Assembly (NCBI GenBank): GCA_034359265.1
Contig: CP136891.1
Span: 43,888,001-43,952,000, forward strand
Direction of reading: 5' to 3'
Source of the DNA: Canna indica
Taxonomy: Eukaryota > Streptophyta > Magnoliopsida > Zingiberales > Cannaceae
DNA: 64,000 bases
Made by a program: the position numbers and the translations under genes
Part shown: one piece after another, positions 32,691 through 43,308 of the stretch
Layout: every line of letters starts with the position of its first letter
Numbering within the stretch: position 1 is the stretch's first letter
The notes under the pieces: model-generated
What the model was told of the DNA's origin: nothing
The model's database searches: none
The model's input: the letters and a program-made list of their open reading frames with translations, nothing else

Positions 32691-35660
32691 CGAAAATGCA
32701 GCGGAAATAGCAATTTAAGAAAAAAACAAACCATCCCAAAATAGTGATTTACTTTAGCGAAATTCAAGAAATTCTAACTACGAGTGTAATGGAGATGGTA
32801 TACCTTATACCGCGGTTGAACTTGCTGCTCCTATCCTCAAATCAAGACACACACGTGCATGTCCTATAATGCTAGTCCACACCAAGCTCCTTGCAACAAG
32901 GGGACAGCGATCAACCGGACTTGTGGTGGATCAACGGTGAGGTTTCCTGAACCCCGAAGCCCAAAAGGCTAGGCCGGCCCTTCCACCAACAATCGGGCTC
33001 CAAAACGGGAGAAAGAGAAGATGAGAAAACGTCAAAATGAGAGGAGGAACAAGAAGATACCTTGCTATCCTCTTAGGACTCCCCCAAAGGAAGTAAGGGG
33101 TTGAACATAGGGGTGGAAACAGGCCAGGCCTGGCCAGGCTTTTGCCTTAACATTTTTTTTTGCCTGAGCCTGACCTGTTCATTGACCTATCCTGGCCTAT
33201 GGCCTGTTTATGAAGTCTGCTTCCAATATAAACTCTGTTTGTAAAACCTACTTCTAATACAAAAATGATAACAACAAATTACAAACAAATTTCTAGTTTA
33301 AATCAAACTACTTCCAAGTTCCAATATAAATTATAACATATAAGTTATTACATTGAAATAATTTTAATGTAAATATGTAATAAACTAATAACATTATATA
33401 TTTATTATATATTTATATATACACCACCTTAACAGGTCCAGGCCGGTCTGTCATGCTCAATATGCTTTAAATTGAGCTTGAGCCAAGCCTGATAAGGAAA
33501 ACATGCATATTTCAAAGCTTGAGCCTATTTTTTTTTAAATAGGACATGTCAAGCCATGCCAAATACAGGCCCCCGGTAGGCCGCTTGGCCTATTTCCACC
33601 CTAGCCTGCATACCAAGGTGAAGAGAAACACCTCTTCGGCTTGTGGGAAATCTCGAGGAAGGGAAGGAAAGTACCCGGCCACCCTAGGGAGAAGAAACTT
33701 CTTCCTTTTTGGCTCCTCAAGATGATGCAAATCTCTCTCTTTTTTCAAGAGGGGGTTCGACCACTATATAAAGAATGGGGGAGGCAGCTACTAGTAAAGA
33801 CGTGGCCCCTCCTCTTAATTCTCTCCCGAATTTCTGAAAAATCCAGGTTTGCCTCCAAAAGATAATTTATATTTAATGGTTTCATAATTAATTCAAAATT
33901 AATTAAATTTAATTAAATATAAACTTTAATTTATCTTCATAAATTAAAAGCCTATCCATAGGAATGAGAATTATCTAAATTAATTAGTTTCATAGGAACT
34001 ATATTCATGTAGATAAATTGCATATATTCCTATTTAATAGAATCATGATTTATCCAAATAATTTAATTATCTAAAAATCTATGATTTATATAAATAAATC
34101 AATTTCCTATTAGTTATGATTTATGTAAATAAATCAATTCCTAAATTAATAGGTGTAGGCGCATGGGGAAAATCAAATTTCCCTCCATGAATTTTTGATT
34201 TCAAAAATCAAATTAACTATGTTTAATTCTTAATTAAACATATCCCCGATTTATGGTTAATTAATTTTTTAATTCATAATTAAGATTTAATCAACCATAT
34301 AAAATAGTACCACATACCAAACCCTACGACTTTAGGGTTACCCTACAAAATAGGGGGTATATATCCTACAAATTAGGATTACCAAGGAACTCCTTTCTCG
34401 CACATTCATTCTTATAGAAAACACATTTCCTATCTTATTCATAAATGAGATCTGTGATCGAGTTGCAGCATGTCCATGCTAGTAGACATATAGTCCCCGC
34501 ATGCGAGCTCTATCTCATAAAGCCCGTTACGAGATTAGCCTGTTGTGTGTGACCCATTGGGCCCCACACTAAGCCAATAGTGAGTTGTCCGAAATGGAGA
34601 GTCGAATCCAATAGAACATCTTCTATTCGAATCACATGAGCCCACTAAACCTCCTTTAGTGTGATCATGTGTGACTCCACTCACAAGTCAAGATTAATGT
34701 CTAGCAATGTGTCTTGATTGCCCTGATAGTGTGAGGTTCAATCGACAAGGATCGAACGTCATTTGATGATTAGTTGTAGTGCAACTAAGTCTCTCAATTA
34801 CAATATCCCGAATGCGGCTAGGGTACGGAAGAACTGTCAAACTCTAATACTGATTCATATGTATTCTGTCTGACAAGTTGTCGTCTCAATAATGACATGT
34901 CAGAAATTCTTTTCCGATATTCATATCTACTCTGGCCAGAGATTCATGAGTCGACACTTGCAGGGACATATAGAACATTATCTCCTCTCACTAGGAGTAA
35001 CTGATTCCATATTGGCTGGTCAAATACCTCCATGGATGATTTCCCATGCCCAAAGGTATCCGGCACATGACACTGAAGGCAACATAAGAATAAGTCCAAA
35101 TCAATGGGTCGACACTCACAATGTAACCATTACAACCTCAGGTCGAAGGACTGCTTGCACCTACTATCACATGAGGAACATCCTATAGACACTCATGTAA
35201 GGATTCCATTCTGTGTCCCTTGTGTAGGTCCGTTCAGTGAACTCATTCCCTAATGAGCACCTACACTTGTACATTAAATGATGGCTCATAGGTAATTGTG
35301 AGATCAACTACCCCTTATCGTATAAGGCTTGTACCAAGTGCACTAGTCTATCCGGAATAACCAATCCCCTAATCGGTGATCCTACGACTAGGAACATTTA
35401 GAACAAAGGCATCTGGATTCCTAGTCTCATTGGCATAATCTCATATGGATTCCAAGATGTCGCTGCCATTTTGTTACGAGGCGCTTGGTGTGGATTATCA
35501 TTGGAGGATGGACACGTGTGCATCTCACAAATTAGGGATTGGAGTTGCAATTACAAATAGTGGCATAAGGTATAAATTCTGCTCATCATCTCCTATTGAA
35601 TTCTTTAATATCGCTAAAGTAGATCGCTGTTTTCAAGATGTTTGAAAGTAGATCACTGTT
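32691..35660 (+). repeat. Non-coding repeat unit 2, with terminal inverted similarity
   Basis: A second direct copy of the 29932-32690 family. Its left end has TAGTGATTTACTTTAGCGAA (about 32742). The right end (about 35595-35640) has ATATCGCTAAAGTAGATCGC, the inverse of the same block, so the unit ends in imperfect inverted repeats. A MITE (33108-33603) interrupts it. The frames at 33641-33865, 34892-35188 and 35445-35645 show no domain. Confidence 0.62.
33108..33603. mobile_element. hAT-type MITE with AGGCCTGGCC-rich interior
   Basis: It starts TAGGGGTGGAAACAGGCC and ends GGCCTATTTCCACCCTA, imperfect terminal inverted repeats. The interior carries CAGGCCAGGCCTGGCCAGGC-type degenerate repeats at the left and GGTCCAGGCCGGTC at the right. 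496 bp, no coding capacity. The 8-bp flanks (GTTGAACA / GCCTGCAT) match poorly, so the target duplication is not confirmed. Confidence 0.75.
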
Positions 35661-36321
35661 ATTGTCTTGGCTCCACGGCTCATGCGATGAACTGATGTGA
35701 TAGCCTACTGTTCAAACCTATCTCGGACAGATTCTCAACTCAAAAGCCCCATTGGTTCATGGTTGAACATCCTCGAAAAGCAAAAATTTTAGCATGTGTT
35801 GTACGGACCGTTTTGGGTGGAAACGTAACCCGATTAGCACATTTTCCGGTTTTGTTTTTTCCTTTCTTTTTCTTATATGATAAGATGCATGAAAGGATGA
35901 TTATAGATAGCCCTATGTGCATGTGACTGTGTGTAATCATGGTTGTATTAATTGCTTGTAAATTATTGAAATTTCAGCATTGTATCTTTTAAATAGGGTC
36001 TGCGTACCCCTGCCTTCCTCTTGAGAAATCTTGTTGTATTTCACTTCTCCCTCTTCTTAAACCATTCACCAAGGGTTGTTTTGGGTCTTCTTCTGTTAGT
36101 TTTGTAAGAGGAGGTGTTCGGTTCCATGTTGATGACGGCTTGAACCTCGGGAAGGCACTGATGGAACCGACAAGCTACAAGATGTTTTTGGGCAACACCT
36201 TGGCAAGACGGTGCTTCCAAAAACCCTAGGATGATGGCCTTGATTCACCTAGTGGCTCGACAGGATCCCTTAGATCATCCATACTCATCCTTATTTACTT
36301 TATGCTTTTATTTATTGCTCT
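35661..36321. other. Unassigned stretch between repeat unit 2 and a Sirevirus LTR
   Basis: No open frame with a recognisable domain and no element ends. The small minus-strand frame at 35740-35940 is not supported. Confidence 0.4.
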
Positions 36322-38056
36322 TGTTGGCCCAAGGATTGCCCCTATGCCTTGATCTCTATTTTGATGATAACAGACATGAAACTATTGCATTAGTGGAGTT
36401 TTGAGTTCAAGTTGATGGTGCGATATGCGTGTGAAGTTCGTTGGCAAAAATGCCAAGAAACGTCAAAAGTGGCACCGACGACGATCGCGTAGAATCCTAG
36501 GATTAGAAATAGAAATTATGTAATATGACTCTAGGAATTCATCCTAAATCTGATTGTAATGTTCTCTGAGTCAAAACTTGAAAACGAAACCCGAAAATGA
36601 ACATCGCGAGAAGAAATCAGCAGAAACAACAAGTTTCCAAGGTCCGACCGATGGGTGATCGACCGGAGGTATCCCAAAACGAATAGAGGACTCCGGTTGA
36701 TGGCCGGTCGTTATGTCGGTCGACCGGCCTTTGGTCGGCCAACGACCGAGTGACGTCCAACAGGTAGAAAACCACCCGTTGGGAGCCCTATCCGAGTGAG
36801 GGGTTATAAATACCCCTCATAATCACTCACCTAACCTCTCTTACTATTCACTAAGCCTTCAAGAGAGATCTCTAATCCCTCCAAAGTTGATTTCCATGCT
36901 CGAGTTTCGATGATCGATCTTCTACTCAAAGTGTTCTTCGTGTCTCGACTCTGGCTTCAAATCGCATTCATCGAGTTGAGGAGTTGGAGGCTTTGAAGGC
37001 TAAGAAAGGATCACTCTAGCTTGGTTTACGTACTTCCTTGCTCCTTTAGATCTTGTTTTCATTGTTGTTAAATTGTTTTTTCATCAATAGCTTGTAAGGT
37101 ATACTAGGTAAATATCTTAGGGTCAGTTTAGTTAGCGAAATCAGGTCAGTTTTCATTGTTTCAGTTTTAGTAAAACCAAAATTGCTTTATGAAAACGTGT
37201 TTGGTTCTGCGTTTACATGAAACCGAATCGAAACCAGAATGAAAATAAAATTGATTTTCTTAATAAAACTGAAAATACCATAATGTTATTTTCCGTGGTT
37301 TCGAAGCTATCGATTTCGATATCAAAATAAATTATTATATTTATATATTTTGACTCTATTTATATATAGTGGAAAACCAATTATTATTAATATATTTTTT
37401 AAAAATCACTTAATTTACAAATAAATCAAACTATATCTAATTTATAAAAATTAAAATAGAAATAACCATTTTCAACTCAATCTATTATCTTAAATTGACA
37501 AATTAATTAAATCAATTTATATCTAATTGACTCAAACTTAGTTTTTAAAATAACTTAATTTTATTAAAGATAATCTATTTATAATTTAACCAAAACTAAT
37601 TTATCTTAGTTATTTGTAGTCCAAATTATAGTGTTCAATAATGATTCCTCTTACTTTTATCAATATGCGACTTTCTTCTACAAACATCTTAGGGTTTCTT
37701 TGTAGATTTATGTTTTGCCTAAGTGAATAGGTGTTGAGGCTTTCTCAAAGGATTGAGAAGTGAGTTCTCATTGTATTCAAAGGGAAACACTTAGTCTATA
37801 AAGAGGTTTGGTTAGAAATCTTTGGTGTAGAGCCAAGGTAGTGGAGTAGGCGGTTGGTTGAACCACTATATCTAATTGTATTTGCATTGCTTTGATTGCT
37901 CGCTTTCATTTGATATCATTAATTGTGAAAGCATCATAATTAGATGAATATTGATTTGGTTGTGAACGGGTTTGAATAGGAAAAGAATCGAGTTAAACCG
38001 AGTTTTAGCTACACACTATTCAACCCCCCCTTTCTAGTGTGGATATTTGAACTACA
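36322..38056 (+). repeat. Sirevirus-type 5' LTR (1735 bp) of a second, decayed element
   Basis: It starts TGTTGGCCCAAGG and ends GAACTACA, directly followed by a PBS and a gag start, so it is a 5' LTR on the plus strand. It has a palindrome cluster (36640-36770) and a TATA box TATAAATA at 36805-36812. An AT-rich insertion-like stretch (37130-37640) is not found in the other LTRs. No matching 3' LTR is present. The element's remaining pieces are probably 38057-38186, 40224-40614, 51010-52704 and 56614-56735. Confidence 0.8.
36640..36812 (+). promoter_or_regulatory. LTR promoter: GGTCGACCGG-type palindromes and TATA box
   Basis: Copies such as TCGGTCGACCGG, GGTCGGCCAACGACCG and GATCGACCGG precede GGGGTTATAAATACCCCTC, which is itself palindrome-like. 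The layout is the same as in the LTR at 21569-22902. Confidence 0.65.
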
Positions 38057-38058
38057 TT

Positions 38059-38070
38059 TGGTATCAGAGC
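38059..38070 (+). promoter_or_regulatory. Primer-binding site
   Basis: TGGTATCAGAGC lies 2 bases after the LTR end. It is a perfect initiator tRNA-Met type PBS. Confidence 0.85.
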
Positions 38071-38113
38071 AAGGTCGTAGGATTAGATTTAACCATCTAC
38101 CCTACAACTTAGA

Positions 38114-38186
38114 ATGTCTAGTGAAATCCAACTAGCTCAAGGGTCCACTTCTCATACTCCACCACTCTTCGATGGTAACAACTATG
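38114..38186 (+). pseudogene. Sirevirus gag N-terminus, cut after 24 codons
   Basis: The ATG at 38114 gives MSSEIQLAQGSTSHTPPLFD, nearly identical to the gag start of the Sirevirus at 14961-22902. The frame is cut at 38187 by an inverted LTR piece (TGTTGGTGAAATGG). The missing gag is not found elsewhere in the window in this orientation. Confidence 0.85.
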
Positions 38187-38725
38187 TGTTGGTGAAATGG
38201 TCACACTAGAGGGGGGTGAATAGTGTGTTAACTAAATTTTTTCCTAATTCCGGTTTTTCATGTTTAATCGTGTTCTTACAATTTAGGCAATTCACAATTT
38301 GATGATTAAACAAAGAAGCGATGAAATAAAGCAATTAAGCAATCGCAAGAAGAACAATGCTAACACAAAGAAATTTATAGTGGTTCGGCTAACTGCCTAC
38401 TCCACTACCTAAGACCTGTGCTTAGGATTTCACACACAAATTCACTATATTAAGAGTAGCTTACAATTGAGGACTTTTACACCGAAAAGACCCTACACTC
38501 CCTTAGAAGGTACTTCCACACCCAGAAGTATCAATCTTCACACCAAGTGAGCTTTCCCACCTCAATTCCTAAGAACAACTCCTAATCTAGTTTTACACAA
38601 GTGGCTTTACACATTAAACACCAAGGTTACCACAAACTAGCTAGACCACACACAAGGTCTATTACACGATCAATTTATACAATTAAAATCAAACCAAAAA
38701 CACTTCAATCATAAGAAGAAAGAAG
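38187..38725 (-). repeat. Inverted 3' part of a Sirevirus-like LTR
   Basis: The reverse complement of the LTR end type seen at 41500-41930: it starts as the inverse of TCACTATTCACCCCCC and CATTTCACCAACA, then the TATAGTGGTTCGG block. It ends abruptly at about 38725, where a direct-oriented 3' internal region follows. This junction indicates rearrangement rather than simple insertion. Confidence 0.75.
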
Positions 38726-40223
38726 AGAGGAGTAAAAGGGGAGGAAAATATAGAAAATCCATGCATATAGATAGGGGAAGTTTAATTATATAGATATGCA
38801 TGTTGATATGGGGAGAAATCTCTTAGTTGATATCCTCCATGCTTTAATGAATATATATTTTCTTAAGAATGTTTGTCATCATCAAAAAGGGGGAGATTGT
38901 TGGCTTTAGGTTTTCTACCTTAGTCTTAATCTCGATTTTGATGGATTTGATGATAACAAGCATGGGACTAATGATTTCATTGAGAATATCCTTCAGGTTC
39001 CATATCAGTTAGCGTTCGATGTCCTCGATCAAAAATATCGGAAGAAATCAGAAATCGGAAGGACATTGATCATCGCGCTCGGGTTCATCGGGGAAGTTTC
39101 TCGAAGATCGACGAGTGCACCAAACTCGCATTGGACAGGCTCAAAGATCACATGAAAGCTCTCCATGTTGATGCTCATCGAAAGCCGGGACCCAAAAATG
39201 AAGTGCGGAAGAAATCGGCTGAAAAATATAATTCAGCCTAAGATCGCATCGATCGACTGATGGGTCGAATGAAGGCGGGATCGAAGATCTTGCATCTGGG
39301 CGGTCAACCCGTCGGTCGACCGACCAGAGAGTAAAATGAAGCGGTCGAATGATCGGTCGATCGATCGATCGATCGACCAATCGACCAGCGGTCTGCAACG
39401 GATAAAAATCTATCCGTTGAGCTGTCATTTCTTCATGAGGGTATAAATATACATTCATCTACTTCTTTTAATTCTTCCCTTAATCTTACAGATTTTATTG
39501 AGTATTTAAGAAGGAATTTAAACCTTCCAAAGATCGATTGCAGCGCGCTTTGTTCTTCTGTCGAGTTCGTCTTCAAGCGCCAACTGCTCCTCAACTCGAA
39601 AATTGACTCGAGCTCATCTCCTCGGTAAGTTGGAGGTTTCAAGGCTTGGAAAAGAGAACGATTTCTTGGTTTCATTTCAAGCTCTTTTCAATTGTATTTT
39701 AACTGTTATTTGTATCTATTTTTGAATTTGTGCGTGTAATAGACCTAGGGTTGTTAGGTTTTGATTGGAAGTCATTACCTGGTGTTAGGTGTAAAGCCAT
39801 TTGTGTAAACTTAGTGTTTACTAGGATTAGTCTAGTTGCCCCTTAGGTTGAGGTGGAAAGTGCTCTCGGTAGGAAGGCGGGATACTTCCGGATGTGGAAG
39901 TGCCTTCGGTTGGAGAGCGGAGACTTCCAGTGAAAAGTCCTCTGTGTAAGGGAAACAATAATTAATCTAGTAAAACTAGTTTGGAAATCCTAAGCGGGGT
40001 GCTTAGGTAGTGGAGTAGGCAGTGGGGCCGAACCACTATAAATCATGTGTTAGCATTGTTATTTATTATTATTTGTGCTTAATTGTTTATATCGCTTCCG
40101 CATCAAATCGTAAGATTGCAAATTGCCTAAATAATTAAGAAAACGGTTAAAATCGAATTTAGGCTAATCAATTAAGTAAACACACTATTCAACCCCCCTC
40201 TAGTGTCGCCATTTCAACCAACA
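38726..40223 (+). mobile_element. 3' end of a Sirevirus-like element: internal tail, PPT and LTR (38898-40223)
   Basis: 38726-38884 matches the end of the internal region at 49470-49622 (CCATGCATATAGATAGGGG). The PPT AAAAAGGGGGAGAT (38884-38897) precedes an LTR of 1326 bp that starts TGTTGGCTTTAGG and ends CAACCAACA at 40223. Palindromes GGTCGACCGACC and repeated GATCGATCGATC lie at 39240-39390, with TATAAATATA at about 39440. The 5' part of this element is absent. On the right it abuts the integrase of another copia directly. Confidence 0.78.
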
Positions 40224-40614
40224 ATAAATACTTCTTAATTCGGCCCAAAAATACTTCTTGTTATGTGCTAAATCGTGTTTTATTAAGACCTAGAATTAAG
40301 AAAATCTCTTTTGAGCTTTGCAATGATAGAAACCCAAGTGTGGGATATTTTAGAGTTTTTGGATGTAAATGCTTTATCTTAAACACTAAAAAGTATCTAG
40401 GAAAATTTGATTCTAAATCCAATGAAGGTATTTTCTTCGATACTCTAATAGTTCTAAGGCTTATAGAGTGTATAATCGTAGAACTATGATAGTTGAAGAA
40501 TCCATTAATGTTACTTTTGATAAAACTAATGATTCTTCAAGAAATGTTAAGATTGTGAATATAGGTGAGGAACTTGAGGAGTTGATCTTTCATGATAAGG
40601 AGGTTGAAGATGAA
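40224..40614 (+). pseudogene. Copia integrase C-terminal fragment of the decayed Sirevirus
   Basis: It reads NTSCYVLNRVLLRPRIKK, then GYFRVFGCKCFILNTKKYLG, then VYNRRTMIVEESINV, matching residues near the C-terminus of the integrase at 18597-19676. There is a frameshift near 40450. The fragment ends at 40614, where the 10.4-kb element is inserted, and continues at 51010 on the other side (EVEDE into LTEEPHDED). Confidence 0.85.
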
Positions 40615-41930
40615 TGTTGGCCTAAGGTTTTCCACCTTGGTCTTAATCTCGGTTTTGATGATAACAAACATGGAACTAATATTTCATTAAGAAATATTTT
40701 CAGGTTCCATATCGGTTAGCGCTCGATGTCCTCGATCGGAGAAATCGAGAAATCGAAAGAACATTGATCGACACGTTCGAGTTCGTCGTGGAAATCTCTC
40801 GAAGTTCGATGAGTGCACCAAAGACGTCTTGGACGAGTCTAAAGAACACATGGAAAGCTCTCCAAGTTGACGCACGTTGAAGGCCGGAACCCAAAAATGA
40901 AGCGCTCAAGAAGAAGGCTGAAAAAATCAAGTTCAGCCTTGGTTCGGTCGACCAAATATGGTCAAAAATTGGCAGTAGCCAATTCGGTCGACCGGATGGT
41001 CAACCGTATGAAGCAGAGAATTGGCAGTAGCCAATTCGGTCGACCATCCGGTCGATCGAAGTTCACCCAGAAGCGGCAGATTTCATTCGGTTGCTTGGCG
41101 ATCGCTCGGTCGGTCGACCGTGATCAACCGGACAAGTGACCGGCGGTAGAATGGCTTGAAAAATAACTGTTTACCTATTTAAAGGCCTTCTAAGCCTTCC
41201 TATGACCTACTAATGCTTCATGAGACATCCTTTGACACCTATAAGCTTTGATTGAGCCATCTTTGTTGAAACCCTAGCTTTTTACCTTGTTTTTCTTGAG
41301 TTTGCCTTCAAGCTTGATTTGATTCATCATCAAGGCATCAAGAGGAGCTATGATTCATTGTGTTGGAGCTAAGTATTTGTGTTGTTGTATTTTTGCTCTA
41401 TTACTTGTATATTTTCTTGTTTATATCATTGGATTTGAGCTTGTGAAGACCTAGATTGTTAGGTCTTGAAATTGGGTAGTTGCCTTTGTGTTTGAGGCTT
41501 AAATCCACCGGTGTAAACATAGTTTGCTAGGATTAGTTCTCGTTGTCCTTAGGATTGAGGTGGGAGATTGCTCTCGGTAGGAAGTCGGAGACTTCCGAGT
41601 GTGGAAGTGCCTTCAGTGTGAGAGCGGAGACTCTCCGATGAAAATGTCCTCATTGTAAAGGAAACAAGATAATCTAGTAAAACTAGTTTGGAAATCCTAA
41701 GTGGGGTACTTAGGTAGTGGAGTAGGCATTGGGGCCGAACCACTATAAATAATTGTGTTTGCAATGATTCTACTTTTGTTTATTTCATTATCGTATTTAC
41801 TTTGCTTCCGATGGCTACTTAACTTGAAATTTGCCTAAGTAACCAAAGAAACGATTAAAACCCGATCTAGGCAGAAAGATTAGTAAACACACTATTCACC
41901 CCCCCTCTAGTGTGGTCATTTCACCCAACA
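40615..41930 (+). repeat. 5' LTR of the gag-only Sirevirus derivative
   Basis: It contains GGTCGACCGG-type palindromes (40943-41135) and two copies of the hairpin AATTGGCAGTAGCCAATT (40975-40992 and about 41023-41040). A TATA-like CTATTTAAAG lies at about 41174. Confidence 0.9.
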
Positions 41931-41944
41931 ATTGGTATTAGAGC
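41931..41944 (+). promoter_or_regulatory. Primer-binding site, one mismatch
   Basis: ATTGGTATTAGAGC directly follows the LTR. It is of the initiator tRNA-Met type with T where C is usual. Confidence 0.82.
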
Positions 41945-41998
41945 GGGTCGTAGTTTGAGATTTCACCATCTCCTCTACATCGTCTCTTGATCCGGAAA

Positions 41999-43308
41999 AT
42001 GGCATTAGAGTGTTTAGCGTCTTCACCTCCTAGGTTCGATGCCTCGAACTTTGGTCTTTGGAAATATAGGATGTACACATATTTAAAGACTAAAGGTTTT
42101 GGTGTCCTTAACATGTTAAGACTAGAATTTATTAAGCCTAAGGTTGACATGCATGCTTGGAGTGAATTAGATAAGAAAATGTTTAACTATAATGGAGATG
42201 TCATGAATTGTATTCTTTGCACATTACCAAATGACATCCTAGATAAAGTCATGCATTGCTCTTCGGTTTATTATTTATGGGTCACTTTAAATGTTTTATA
42301 TGATTATGCCAAAACCGAAGAGATTGACACTTTTGATGAAGGTGGTGATGACAATGGTCATTCACCTACTACTAATTTCGATTTTGATGGCTATAGTGCT
42401 TCTAGTCAAAAGAACAACTCTAAGAGCCGAAAACGAAAGGTGATTTGTCATGCTTGCAAAGAAAAGGACCACATTAAGAAGAATTGTCTTTCATTATTGA
42501 ACAAGGCAAAGAAGAGGTCAAAAGCTTCTACATCATCATCCCATTCAAATGAAGCATCCTCTTGCAATGACTATGAAGCTACTTCAAAAGTTTGCCTTAT
42601 GAGTACCAATGATGAGGTACACTCTTTCCATTCTAGTCATAATAATGATAATGATAGTACTAGCTCTTCTAGTTCGTTCAATATGTCATATGAAGAACTT
42701 GTCGAGGAATGTCAAAAAATATATGCCTTGCTTATAAAAAAGAATAAGAAAATAGAAATCTAAAGAAGGAAAACTCTAAGCTTAGTTCACATTTGCATGT
42801 CTTAGAAGTAGAAAATGAAAAATTAAAGACTAGGCCTTTTGATTCATGCCATGAAAACTTAGAACTTGAGCTTAAGGCTTTAAAACAGAAAAATGATAAT
42901 TTGAAAAATGAAAATAGCATGTTAAAAACTCAGTCGCATGCTATTCAAAAATCCATGAATGATTTGAAAAGTGAGGTTATTTTCTTGAATAAGAAAGTAA
43001 ATGAATTAAGAAATGCCTCATCTACTAAGAACACTACAATGAGAAATGCTTATGTAAAGAATGCCAATGTTCATCATCATTCCCATGCTAAGCATTCTAC
43101 CATTAAACCTCATTTTCAAAAGAAAAATGTTTCGTTTAAGAATGCTCATCTTCATCATAGCTCACATGTGAAGCATTCTAGTGATAAATCACATGTCCAC
43201 AGGGAAAATAAAAAGTTTCATGGACATTATTTTTGTTGTGTTACATATGGGCATGCCATTTATGATTGCGCATTTAAGATGAACCCAAGTTGTGTTAAGG
43301 CACTTTAG
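41999..43308 (+). pseudogene. Gag of the Sirevirus derivative, with coiled coil and His-rich tail
   Basis: The ATG at 41999 (MALECLASSPPRFDASNFG) is the first after the PBS. The capsid region includes DASNFGLWKYRMYTYLKTKG and then LCTLPNDILDKVMHC. A first CCHC-type knuckle is CHACKEKDHIKKNC (about 42448-42489). A Ser/Asn/Asp-rich linker and a heptad-rich coiled coil (42690-43010) follow. A His/Lys-rich segment contains repeated HAKHS/HVKHS, and a degenerate last knuckle starts FCCVTYGHAIYDCAF. The capsid is shortened relative to the UBN2 gag at 19943-21511. One frameshift near 42760 separates the two open parts. Gag would bind element RNA; no pol follows. Confidence 0.82.

Noticed and set aside
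39433..39675. 80-residue minus-strand frame in an LTR
   Set aside because: No domain. It lies in the transcribed LTR leader next to TATA, where chance frames are common.
41938..42150. Minus-strand frame across PBS and gag start
   Set aside because: It is antisense to a clear gag start on the plus strand.
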